Assembly: GCA_914767715.1 (NCBI GenBank)
Contig: OU612065.1
Coordinates: forward strand, 14,386,001 to 14,450,000
Direction: 5' to 3'
Length of the DNA: 64,000 bases
From: Membranipora membranacea
Taxonomy: Eukaryota > Bryozoa > Gymnolaemata > Cheilostomatida > Membraniporidae
In this document: positions 15,237 through 30,551 of the stretch, one piece after another
Numbering within the stretch: position 1 is the stretch's first letter
Layout: every line of letters begins with the position of its first letter
Position numbers and translations under genes: made by a program
The notes under the pieces: model-generated
Databases searched by the model: none
Seen by the model: the letters and a program-made list of their open reading frames with translations, nothing else
What the model was told of the DNA's origin: nothing

Positions 15237-16315
15237 CACAGGTCTACTCCAAAACCTGGGATTTTGGCAATGTTTGACTGCCCCCCTTGAATTTTTGTTG
15301 TTTTGTTGTTTGAAGGTATTTCATGGTTTAGAAGACACATCCAACTTTCATGGTCTTTGGAGTCAAAAGAAATTTCGACAGCACTTCCCTGAGTATTTTG
15401 TTTGAAAGACTACCTCCTAAGCTGCTCATACATACCTCATCTGATGGATTTAGTCACCTGTAGCTCTTTCAGCAAACAATTTCAGTTCAAAAATCTTTTG
15501 AAATCATGCGCAGACGCAGATAAATTCAGAGAGAGCCAATGTTTATAAACACTTTCAGGTTTTTTCATGATGTGTCCGTACCACTGAATTAGATTCTTCT
15601 CTTAGAATGGAAATAGTATCATAGCGTAGGACACTAAACACAGGGACCCATCTGACTGTTATCTGATTGGCTGTCCCTAGAAGCATGAATAATTAGCCTG
15701 AGAAATTGTCTTGTTTACGAAATTGCAAACAGTAATTATACCCCATACAGTGTCGATGATTAGGGCATTTCTAGATTGCTACTAGGGACTGGCTATTTTT
15801 GCAAGCCCTTTGTTTTGCAAAAGAAAGCTAATGATGCTATTCCAGATATGGAATTCAATGGTCCGTACTATAAAAATTAAGGAAATACAACCAATGTATA
15901 AACCAATGAATTGTTGTACTTCAATTGCAACCAATCGGAAATCCTGACAATAATTAAATCACAAAGCCTCAGAACTTGTTCATTTGTAAAAATCCTACGG
16001 CCCTGAATCAGTTTATAAACATTGGCTCTCTCTGAATTTATCCGCGTCTGCGCATGATTTCAAAGGATTTTTGAACTGAAATTGTTTGCTGAAAGAGCTA
16101 CAGGTGACTGAATCCATCAGATGAGGTATGTATGAGCAGCTTAGGAGGTAGTCTTTCAAACAGAATACTCAGGGAAGTGCTGTCCAAATTTCTTTTGACT
16201 CCAGAGACCATGAAAGTTGGATGTGTCTTCTAAACCATGATATACCTTCAAACAACAAATCTCAAAGGGGGCAGTCAAACATTGCCAAAATCCCAGGTTT
16301 TGGAGTAGACCTGTG
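15237..16315. mobile_element. 1,079-bp foldback DNA transposon with 8-bp target duplication
   Basis: Left arm 15237-15550 and right arm about 16011-16315 are near-identical inverted copies. The termini are CACAGGTCTACTCC and its complement. The element is flanked on both sides by GGATGAAC (15229-15236 and 16316-16323), a perfect 8-bp duplication. The ~460-bp centre has no coding potential, so the element is non-autonomous. An 8-bp duplication fits the P or hAT superfamilies. The CA...TG ends and a 9/14 match of the first bases to the P-type element at 49732 (CATAGACCTACTAA) favour P. The two arms are very similar, so insertion is fairly recent. Confidence 0.82.
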
Positions 16316-16323
16316 GGATGAAC

Positions 16324-19829
<3,506 letters not shown>

Positions 19830-20425
19830 ATGTGAACAACCCTCTTTAAGGACAGTCAAAATCTTCTGATTTTTTTACTCAACATTAAGAAAAGTAATTA
19901 TGTATTTACTCCAGATCTGAAACAGCAAGTGCCTCTTGTACTCCTTACCTGAGCTTTTACCTCATTTTGTTTTTATGACGGTTTTCAATCACCTGTGATA
20001 AAGCAGAGCCTGTGTTTTCACAGTCATTTATTATTGTATTTGGGAACATTATTGGTTTTAAGTTCCTCTAGATATTATATGTTCGGATAACATACTTGCA
20101 TCAGCATCTTGCAACTGATATGTTATTCATAAATAAACTAAACAACTACCTCATATCTGGTCATATTACTATCTGGCTCAATTTTTGGAAACAAAACCCG
20201 TTAACAGAATCTATTGTTATCAGATTTTTTTCGCAGCTAAGATGGTGAATTATGCGTAGCTGATTATGCCGATATTGCCCTGAATGAGTGAATTTTCTGT
20301 TATTGTATCTGTTGCGATCAGCTGGCGTCAAAGAAAGAATAACCTGAGGCACCAAGAGAGGAGAATTGAATGAGTAAATTTGTCAAATTAATGGCATAGT
20401 GTGCTGATTACCAAATTTATACTGA

Positions 20426-23400
20426 ATGTCTGATTACAGGTTGGCCAATATGGAGAGCACGAAGACTACCATTATGTTTGTGCTTGAAATCACATCTACT
20501 TACGATATCCTCAATGACTTGAGACAGGTTGTTGAGACATATGTCGCCACCTATGGAGTTCACAATAGCGATGAACTGCAAGCTGGAATACTCCAAACAG
20601 ATCTGCTGAGTGACAAACTAGGCAATCTTTTCATAGCTAAGGAAGGCATGATTGGCTTCAGAATCGGCAATGAAAGATTGAAGAAATGTTTCAAATATTT
20701 CAAAGTCATGTTTGAAACCAACATGCAGGAGGCATCAAGTTACATAGTAACCCTGTATGATGTCAACCTTGTGGACTTCTGCCATGCTCTAAAACATGCA
20801 GAAACAGATAGTAACAATGACCCTAATGCGTGCAAGCTCTGTGATTTGGGCAAAAATCAAATGCTATTCAGTCTTATAGATAGTGCGCTATATCTCCAGA
20901 ACGATGGTGTCTATTGCCAAGCTATCAAGAGACTAGACAATTTATTGAATCCACAAAACTGTCTCAAGGCCATGCTGTATGGTAACGAATACTCAGAGGA
21001 AGCATTGTTCAGCAAGGCCTTGAGATTAGCTCTTTATTTTGCTGAAGAACTCTCTTCTGAAGCTGATACCATGGACTACATCCAGAATAACGCCAGTCAC
21101 AGCGATATAGTACAACATTTTCTCAAACATCCGATGTTGAGTGTGAAGAGTCGGCCTCTTTGTGACCTCATCTCAAACTACAGAGAAAGTTCTGCGGCTC
21201 CTGTAAGTTAGATCCATGTACCGATAGAATGTTGACACCAAATAAATGTTGCTTTCGTAAAAATTGACGACTGAGACTACAAATGAAGATGTCATCATTG
21301 TCATCAACAGAGATTAAAGTTCCGAGGTTTAATGGTATTACAGGTATCTGTATTAGCTGAAGTGGAAGTGAGAATTATCCACGAGGGGACCCAGGGTCAC
21401 ACCTTACAGCTAGTGTCTCAAACTGATAACAGAGTGATGATTGAGTGGCTACTGGATAAGCTGAAGAATCACAGAGGAGATAGATTTGTCGGCTCACACA
21501 TATGTTGTTATGGTATGAGTATTCACTTTTCTGTGCCGTGTGTATTTGTTCCTATACCACCTGCACTCAGGATTAGTACATCACCTAGTGTTCTCAAAAC
21601 AGAAATAGTTTGTGCTGAGTCCATATCTTTTTAAGCCAAGACTAATATCTATTGACAACCATGTCTATAGCGCGTGAGGACTTTAGGGCTTCGAGCAACT
21701 ACAGTAGAATTCAACCAACTTATTATCATTTGGTTGCTGATTGGATGAATCTGTTGTCTAGTAATGCAATGACACATAATTGTTAACCAAAACATTTAAA
21801 TTTTATGATTCATCTTGTTCTTTGGAGTTGTCCACTCTGATTAATAGTTCCGATAGTTCGAACTATGAAAATCCACCATATATATATCTTATCACAGACA
21901 TGATGCGATAAGAAATATATTCCATAGAACTGAAGATTGGGGTCACAGCAATTAATACTTTTTGGGGTACCTTGAGCTGCATTTACATCATCACATTCGG
22001 TTTGCCATTTTGTTGAGGTGTTCCGATATATAACTTTGTCTTGTTAATTTGAATATAGGTCGGAAGATCTTCCTTACGGGAGGTGAAGTCGGACTTGGTA
22101 GAGGTACATGGAATCGCGATATTTATGAGATTGACACAGTATATCGAACTGTAACTGTTATCGGAAAGCTGCCAAAAGCCAGACGACATCACAAATCCTG
22201 CTGCTCTACTGATAACCTGTACATTGCTGGAGGGCTGGATAACTTCAGAATGAAGCGATATGAAGTGTTTAGAATCTCATTAAATGGCCGAGGTAAGGGA
22301 ATGGATATGTTGATTGAAACTCTCTATAACAGTGCATTGATTGACTCTTCTCGTTCAGTGTGACATAACTGTGTTGTTTTTTGATTAATTGATTACCATA
22401 AACTAATAATCAAAATTCAATAGTTGAACATTGACCTTCTGAAAATTCGAACTGCTGAAATTTCTTTTGCTAGAAATTAAAATCAAAGCTTACAGACCAA
22501 TTTAAAAATGCCATCTCTTAGTTGTGCCAGATTAATATTAATATTGTTACAACATGTGTAATACTAAGTAACATATTTCACTTCACATTTCATTTCACAC
22601 GCTTTCAGGCATTAATTCCAAGTAAAAGTCATACATCATTTTAATGTATGGGACTGTAAAAAACATTTCTTAATAAACAGCGGTTGCTCAATATTGTGAT
22701 GGATTAAGCAAAAGGAAACAAAGCATTGTGTGGGGGAGGGGTGTGCCAGGTTTGAAGGATGACAGAAGAAATAAGTTCTTTTGTTTTTGCAGGTTCTGCG
22801 CATGAGGAGTTGCCCTCAATCGATTGCTTAGTAGACAGTATTTTTGTATCGAGCGATGAGAGGTGCCTTGTCATCAAATCAGGGGACGCAAAACACAAAT
22901 GCAACCTTAATAGTTCACAGATTGAAGGTAACTTTGTTGTCTACTGTCTATCTATTATCAATTGCTGATTCTCTAGTTTGAACAGAAACTATCTCCCTTC
23001 ACTTGTTGATGTAATGCAAAATTAGCCAGAATTGTTATCTGATAATTCCTTACTTGGAAAAGGACACAGCCCAGCAAGGCTACGGAAGCAAAAGCCTCAC
23101 TTAGTATGTATGAAATCACCATACGCATATATGGAAGTATTAAAAAGAATAGAAAATATCACGGGTAACAATTTGTAAGAAAACCAGCTAATATCATGAA
23201 TGCCTGATGATTTCAAACTGCCCTTGAAGTGTAGGCTAGCCTAGTTAGTCAGAAAGCAAAGCCCTATGAGTCTTTTTTAAGCTGTGTTTGCTGGGACCCT
23301 CCGATCGAGAGGGCTTTACTACTGATAAGTCCAACGTAGTTGCCAGTATTATCGTGTAATGAGGTCATGCGTCACGGGTATTAGGTCATGATATACGAAA

Positions 23401-24024
23401 ATTCATATGAAAATAGCCTATGACCGCTTTTACAAATATGATTGACAAGGTTTCGAGGAAGTTTCTGCTTTTTTTGCCCGTTTGTCAGTATGAAACGGAT
23501 GACTTAACATTGCCGCACTGGTCTTATTTTAGACCAGATGGCAGCTTGATAAGGCTACGTCACTACATAGGTAATAAAACCCATTGGTAATCCTATTATT
23601 ACGTAAATAATTCAACCAGCTCGTAGTAAAGATATGTATTTGCGTGCACAATATAGGTCATGGAAAGACAATCAACCAAACATCCTAGTCAATTTAGGCT
23701 GCAATGCAAGTTAGTGGCATTACATTATCAACACTGAAATCGAGTGTTTGATAATGTAATGCCACTGGCATTGCATGCGTCTGAGCACTTAGACTACAGG
23801 CAAACATAGTGTATAGTGTATAGCATTCAGGTTGTATTCACTTCTTTGAATTGACCTCCATTTTCACTGCAGCCTGGAAGATCATGAGTGATGAGGAATT
23901 TGATACGATGTTTCCGGATCATGTGACCCCTCCTGATGACAAAATCTCTCAGTCAACATCGGAGTTTAACATCAAGACTATCTGGTACCCAGATTTCAAG
24001 CTACCTAAATATCCTAGCTCTTAA
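20426..24024 (+). CDS. Divergent BTB-BACK-kelch-like protein
   Basis: Five exons: 20426-21202, 21344-21512, 22059-22292, 22793-22927, 23873-24024. They join in frame to 488 residues. The start could be 20426 or the ATG at 20450, just after a good acceptor (TGATTACAG ending at 20439). Exon 1 fits a BTB fold: CFKYFKVMFETNMQEAS followed by VTLYDVNLVDF, then a BACK-like part with LNPQNCLKAM and a helical stretch. Exon 3 has kelch-type signatures (FLTGGEVG, RRHHKSC, NLYIAGGLDN). Full kelch propellers have about six blades; here only one or two can be recognised, so the propeller is reduced or extremely diverged. BTB-BACK-kelch proteins usually bring substrates to CUL3 ubiquitin ligases; whether this one can is unknown. 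A degraded sister copy lies at 13686-14046, so the gene was duplicated together with its upstream oxidase neighbour. An extra unrecognised exon between 22927 and 23873 is possible. Confidence 0.65.
23700..23775. repeat. Hairpin with ~32-bp arms in last intron of kelch-like gene
   Basis: TGCAATGC.AGT.AGTGGCATTACATTATCAA.ACT pairs with its complement across a 6-8 nt loop. Looks like a very small palindromic insertion. No clear flanking duplication. Confidence 0.65.
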
Positions 24025-24963
24025 ATTCCGGTGAGAACACGATTCAGTGTAAATTCTACTTAATGTAGCCAACGGACTGATCAAAGTATCAAATATTTGA
24101 TTTGAGTACTGATTACAATTTAAATTCAAACTCTAATTAAATTGAAATTATAACGATAATTAATTTTTGTGACAGTTTCTGGTCCAACATTTTTTTGAGA
24201 TATTACTATTTTTATTATACCATAGCACATACTAAATACTTCTGTAGATATTAGGTTCTTGTGATAGGATTAGATCAGATAAGATTAATAAAAATATCAA
24301 AGGTTATTTATAGGAGATGTGTGTAAGCATTCAATGATTTATAGGCTGTGGATGGTATTTTGGTATGTATTTGGAATTTAATGACGCCTAATGGGAATTT
24401 GCTGCTAATAGATAAATTTGTACACATGTCTCCCAGTGCAGACGATTAACTCTATGTGAGTGCAGGGTTGTGACATGAGTCTCCTTGCAGTAATTGACAA
24501 CACTATGAGAAAAACTCAAAATAGTTTGCTTAGAGATGGCACAGATAACACCCTCAGTGTATGATACACAACACTGATAGCTTCTCTGAGTTGTGAGAAT
24601 GTAGTGAACTGGAGCTTACAGAGGGCCTAATTACTGGTAATGATTGGAGATATGGAGCATGGGTTGCCAACGGCCACTCATTAAGTGACATGACTTTAGC
24701 CCCAAGATAATCCCTGCCCAACAATTATTGTACAATGACACAACTATGACATTGCTGCAGATTTAGCTGTGGGTCATCGACTTGCTTAGAAGTAGAAATT
24801 ACCTGTGAATGTTTATGTGGGGCAGTCAGGACAGGCACTGACCATATTAGCTGTACATTAAGAGACAAATGCTTAGCACTATTTGGTTTGTGCACGGGTA
24901 TCTGATAATTTGCGAGTTTTAGTACAGTAAGAGGATTGACACAGTAAGAGGATTGCTACAGAT
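24025..24963. other. Intergenic region before the lysozyme-like cluster
   Basis: No exon or known repeat recognised. It separates the kelch-like gene from the first signal-peptide exon of the next cluster. Both genes run on the plus strand, so it should contain the promoter of the first lysozyme-like gene. Confidence 0.5.
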
Positions 24964-26921
24964 ATGACAAGCACACAAACGCATTTACTGGAGGTAATAC
25001 TTGCATTTACACTCTTCTTCAATCCAGGTAAGTGCATCCAAGTTCTCTTTTAAAACAGTCACGAGTCTCCAAGATTTGTAATCTGGTAGCTGGCAAGACA
25101 CCTCTTATACTTGCTTTGATCGGAATCTGTTAAGCCAGTTATGATACTCGTGCCATGTAGTAGTAAAAAAATGTGCAGTAGAGAATATAAAATGATGAGA
25201 CATGCTATGTTTTCTAGTATGCAATGATATTGGTTGATCATGGTCAATGACTTTCTTGAATAAAACCATCATGAGCATGTGACAGTGACAAGGTCTTCGC
25301 GAAAACTTTCCTCGGATTGCTGTAGTAGAAATTTTTGAACGTCTATCGTATTTGTCAAATTAATTAGTGCTTGAACTTTTGTTTTGTAGTAGTACCAGAT
25401 GGGATATCCAGGGAATGTCTTGACTGTTTGCAAATGGTACAGTATGGTTAGAAATTAGAAGATTACGACTCCATGATGGGCGTGAGATCTGGTGATAAAT
25501 GATATTTTACACGATGATTTATATTGCAATCTTATCATTACTTTACTTTTTTGTAATGTAATAATATTATGATATTATCTAATATTACATTTGAATGCAC
25601 TATGCTCTGAAAATTAACCTATTGCACATAACTATTAACGGTGTTCTGTTTTGTGTTCTATGTTCAGGTTCAACCTATGACGGAAGATGAATGCATTCAT
25701 CATCCTACTCTACCAGAAGTTTCCCTGTGTGGAGCGTTTAAGCTCTCTAGAGATTTCTATGTTGATTGCAGTCTCGCTGAGAACTTGATTGGTATGAAGA
25801 ACTTCCTTCTGGGTCGGAAATATTTTTGGCTCATTTAAAATGGACAATTTTGCTACCAATCAAAACCACCTTGGCTGAGTATAACAATTTGTGTACCCCT
25901 ACCCATACCCATACCTATATGAATACCAGTTTCCTGATAGGAAATGATAAACGACTAAAACCTGTCTAGATATAATTGTTAGTGTCAATTCATTTCCTCA
26001 CAGTTTCCTTCACCGTTATATCCTTGTAGTCCAATTGTCACATTAGGAAGCACTAAACCTTTGTCAAGCTTTTTCTACAAACTACTCCATTTCAGCGATT
26101 TCTCGAAATTGTTCTGTAGAGGGTTTTAAAACCAGTCTTATCTTAACTATATATATGTATTATCCTATATTTATTCTTTCAGAGAACAGCACCAGCTGGG
26201 CGACCTTTGCGGGATGTTATCGAAGTATTGAGTGCAGTAGGCTATGTGTTGAGGCGTATCACAACCGCTATACTGAGACATGTGCAAAGAACATTGCCGT
26301 ACTCGGCGGCCCACTTAGCTGTGCAGACTATGCTCAGATTCATTTCGGAGGACCGTACAGCTGCGGCATAGCAGATCTCAAGGCCGTCGACAAGATAGAC
26401 ATGATGGTTTCAGTCTGTGGATGTCCAAGTATGTACAACAATATTGTATAGCGCACCAGAGTATTTGGAACTTCGGTCACCACATTTTCTTTAATTAGAA
26501 CATTTATTCAACTCCATTTCCTCAAACCTCAACAATTTGTAGGACTTACCATAGTATGCACAGTTTCTTGGGCTAAAACTGCTTAAGTGAGATTGTATGG
26601 CATATCATTGTCAAACTCTAATTTTCCCACTTGCTCCTGTTAGCATTTACCATAACGCAACAATGACGCGCAATGTTTTTTTCAGCGGTGTATGACAATG
26701 CTACTTGTTCAACTCCAATGCCGGAGACCACGACTGGAAACTTGGATACTGTATCCAGGGCAGACACAGCAGAAAGCATCTCTTCTAATCAAAACGGCGG
26801 CTTTACTCGAGCGCGTAACAATTACTACAGAGAATATAACAAGTATGACAACTCCGCCACCTCTACTCAGATGTGTTACCTTCAGACTATAATACTGGTG
26901 ATCTTGAACTTGATTTTGTAA
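24964..26921 (+). CDS. i-type lysozyme/destabilase-like protein L1, probable GPI-anchored form
   Basis: Five exons: 24964-25027, 25390-25436, 25668-25791, 26183-26428, 26686-26921. In-frame product of 238 residues. Exon 1 is a signal peptide (hydrophobic VILAFTLFF). Exons 2-4 form an i-type lysozyme-like domain: CLDCLQM, CGAFKL, DFYVDC, then a Cys-rich half with CADYAQIHFGG and SCG, ending CGC. A Glu three residues before the Cys of TEDEC sits where the family's catalytic Glu is expected (VESGC in known i-type lysozymes); the partner Asp is not clear. The last exon gives a Ser/Thr/Asn-rich stalk, then small residues (DNSAT) and a final hydrophobic run (YLQTIILVILNLIL) with no tail. That is the pattern of a GPI-anchor signal, unlike its paralogues downstream. 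Expected outside the cell on the membrane. Activity may be muramidase, isopeptidase or binding only. Confidence 0.75.
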
Positions 26922-27833
26922 AAGCCAAATGGCTTTCTTTTCCTGACAATTGGTAGGGTAACCTGTTAGATATCCCTCTATACTAAGGTGAACTGTGACA
27001 CTAACCTGTGACAATTACTAGGTAACCCATCAAAAGACAACAGTCCAACATAAGAGCTGCCCTCCAGCTTAGAATATTGTGCATTATTTTGTCTCTAAAA
27101 AAATCAAACGATTCTTGCAATAAAATTGAAGCAATTTTCCCATTGCTCAGTGCTATTTGATAAGGTTGGCTTAAACCCCTTAGTCAGACACAGTGCAGTG
27201 CTGAAATAATTTTGTTAATTCCAATAAGGTAGATTTTATATATAAATATGATATGTGGACATGGTAATCGGATGCAGATCTTGTCCATAAAGCCAGAGTG
27301 TGCACGCACCCAAGACAGGTCCTGTGTGTTAGAGGTTTTGTAAAAGTTTGATGACAATGAGATTAGTATACAGATGCAATAATGATATAAATCGGTTAGC
27401 TTGCAACTGAATGCACTTTCCACATACCAGTATAAGAAATTGCAAAAAAAAACTTGACATGAAAATAACAGACAATAGTAAGTGACGTTGGGAAAAGCTT
27501 ATGACCACACTGCTGAAGACTTGCGACACAAACCTCACTGCGTCCTCATCAAACATGGCATGCATGACAATTTAATCAGAGATTAATTATTACATTCCAG
27601 TATGACTGTTTTTGTTTCTTCTTACCTTAGTTATTTCACATTCTAACATTGAATTTTTAGTAAATTTGTAATCAATTGCTGGAATCCTAGCAAAAAAAAC
27701 TATTACTGCAATTAGAGCATAACAAGATGTCATTTGTGGCACTTGTCATGATTAGCTTCATAATTGTGGAGAACACACAGGTAGCTCGTAGGAATCGCTC
27801 AGAAGTACTCATGGTTGTGAACTTAAAATCAAA
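26922..27833. other. Intergenic region, upstream of L2
   Basis: No exon seen. About 27555-27833 aligns with 31440-31810 upstream of L3 (GCATGCATGAC, ATGACTGTTTTTGTTTC, CTGGAATCCTAGCAAAA, CTCGTAGGAATC). The promoter region was therefore duplicated together with the gene. Confidence 0.55.
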
Positions 27834-30551
27834 ATGACCGCACAGATTATTCTGCTGATAATACTGAGATGTCATCAGGTCCCCTTCTTAGGTAAGTTTC
27901 TCATTCTCATTATCATAGTACTACTACACACATGTGATCAGTTTTGGTAATTTGATCTATGATTGAACTTTCTCCTCTATTATTCGCTGTGGAACTTGTC
28001 ATTTATGTTCATGATTTCCTGCTTCTCACTTTCGCATTTCAAATGACCCCAATTAGTGAAATTATCAGGGTTTGAAGGACTAAAGACAAACTTAATCTAT
28101 CTTGTATCAACCTAAGGTTCAATCACATCATGACTATAATATGAAATCCTTACATACAGCACCAAACGGGTAATTAAATATGTGAGATTATTGGTGCGAA
28201 CGAACAACATGACAAACAAATTCAACCTCCCGTATTGAATAATTGGTACGAACAGGAAAAAAAGAGAATCACTCTTTTTGTTCTAACAGTTGCTCTCAAC
28301 GGTGCTAAAGGAATATCAGAGAAATGTGTGAACTGCTTACTTATGGTATGTTTTTTTCGTGTTGTACTTCATTCTGACTAATTTTAATCTTCTTTTGCTT
28401 GAAGCTTTTGATAACCTTCCACTAAACTCAACATAGTTGAAAAAATTAATCTTTACTTGTCTAGAGATGTATGACTTTTGATATGTTTATTCAGTACTGT
28501 TTTACCTTCATCTTATTTTAGGTACAACCATCGCCAAAGAAGGATTGCATTCCACACCCTACTTTACCGAATATAGAACGATGCGGGCCTTTCAAGATGA
28601 CCCCAGATTTTTACTTTGATTGCGAGTTTGCTACAAATTTCACACTCTCAGGTATGAACTTGAATTAACTCATTTTATATTTGCCAGCACATAGTTGCAT
28701 TGTAACTGGGAAGGTGAAGATTGCTTGAATTCAGTTGGTTTCCTTGCCAGCAGTTCCAATATGTGCCAGTTTGTTGAGAACAGTTTCCTCATAATTGAGT
28801 TTTCTTCTACAGTTTTACCTGCAATTAACTCACTCAATTTCTTGACAATTATTTTAATATTATTAATTTAATAACAGCTGTATATCTGTGTCGTACAGAC
28901 ATGAATCCAAATTGGGGCACATATGAAGGGTGCTGGCAGGACTTGAACTGCAGTTAGATATGCGTGTCAGCTTATCACAACTTATACGGGGAGGTATGTG
29001 CTGCCACTAAAGACAAGCATGAGGATGATCTGGTGTGTGCTGACTATGCTCAAATTCATGTCGGAGGAGCTGACAGTTGTGGTAACCCAAATTTGGAACC
29101 AACTGAGATGATTCAGTACATGACTTAACTCTGCGGCTGTATGAGTGAGTAGACAGAATTCACTTTAATCTGGCATACATGGACAACAGATATCCATGTA
29201 TCAATGCTTCCCATAGTATATTACCTTAGGAGTTGGGACAGTTATAACTATAATATGTACATTTTGGCGTTCTATATAGTTATTCTACAGTGATTTATGT
29301 TATTCTACATTATTCTACATTATAATAGTTATTCTACAGTGATTTATGAGCATCGTATCTCACATTCACTTGATTGCAGTTAGTCATCAGGCTAATGTAA
29401 TGTTATTATTTCAGCTGTGATTGGAGATAGAGAAAAATGCATGGGAATGATTGTGCCAGCGGAGGCAAAAAAAGCAACCGTTCCATCACCTGGAACAGAC
29501 AACTACCTACAAATGGCTGTCATCATACTCAGCATCTGTTGTGTCATCCTGATAATTATGATCATAGCTGTATCGATGTATTGTCACAGGAAAATCAGGA
29601 AACTAACCATGACAAGCAACTTCGGTCAGTCAATTGCCACCACTAACGGGATGATGATGTAAAACAATGAGAGTTGTTATATGGAGTGCGTGTGCGTGTG
29701 CGTAGCATGCAAAATTGAAACTGAGTTAATGAAATGTCATTCTGCTGGCGTTTGTTGACATAAAAGATTATGGTTATGTGGTAACTACAAAATGTCAACA
29801 ATTTACCTACCTTCATCCTCACTGTATATATAAGTGCTGTTTGGATGAAACTCATTTCGACAACGCCTTCCTTTTTCAGAAAAAAACTTGAACTTTGATT
29901 TTTGCAGATGCAAGAACTAGGGCTGCGGCGCTACACCAACAGAAGCTAACTTGCCCAGTCACGCCTCTCTCTGAAAGCTCCACCAAGTCCACAAAATCAG
30001 CTAAGTCTAAGAATTCTTCACCTTCGCATGCTGACCTCAATAGATTCAGCCATACCAGTTCTAACCTAGCCCTGTTCACACGGCCACGGGTTTGGTTTTC
30101 TACAAAACCAAAAAAACCAAAACCCTTGGCCGTGTGAACAGGGCTAGTTCTAACCCCTATGGTGGTTTGTATGCTTTGGTGATGAATGATGAACCGCTTG
30201 CTTTAGATGCTGAAGTTCTTGCTGGCCACTTCAGCTTTCCCCAAATACGTATCAGAAGACAGCAGAGAACAAGATAATGAGGCAGCTATTCCAGTCAGTG
30301 GAACTTCGAGCTCAAGTCTGGATGATGTCAAAATAGTCAACAGACATTGTCTCAACTCCCTAAACCGAGGCGGAGCGTCGCCGGGCTCTAGTTTGCCTGA
30401 CCTTAGTGACAAATCTGAGGAATTTCTGAATCAGAACCTCAATGCTGGATACATACATGTTCAGCACCTTAATGACGTTTCCCCCAACGGAAGTATGAAA
30501 CAGCAAGTATCAGGCAACCCTCTTTGTTCTCCTTGTGACTGTCACCTGTAA
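27834..30551 (+). pseudogene. i-type lysozyme-like transmembrane protein L2, disrupted copy of L3
   Basis: All six exons of L3 are recognisable: 27834-27891, 28290-28345, 28522-28651, 28899-29144, 29415-29624, 29908-30551. The main lysozyme exon has TAG at 28955-28957 (Lys in L3) and TAA at 29126-29128 (Leu in L3). The transmembrane exon is well kept (MAVIILSICCVILIIMIIAV). The tail exon is broken by an 81-bp palindromic insertion (30067-30147), whose own frame adds a stop, and by small indels near 30225 and 30245. The expected catalytic-position Glu is Lys here (SPKKDC). The tail has lost both the YINA tyrosine site (YIHV) and the C-terminal PxPxPR motif. A secreted fragment ending at the first stop could still be made, but its domain would be incomplete. 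Confidence 0.88.
30067..30147. mobile_element. 81-bp palindromic MITE inside the L2 tail exon
   Basis: TAGCCCTGTTCACACGGCC at one end and its complement at the other, nearly a perfect hairpin. It is flanked by the 8-bp duplication TTCTAACC (30059-30066 and 30148-30155). L3 shows the uninterrupted site. The 8-bp duplication suggests a hAT- or P-type non-autonomous element. Confidence 0.82.
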
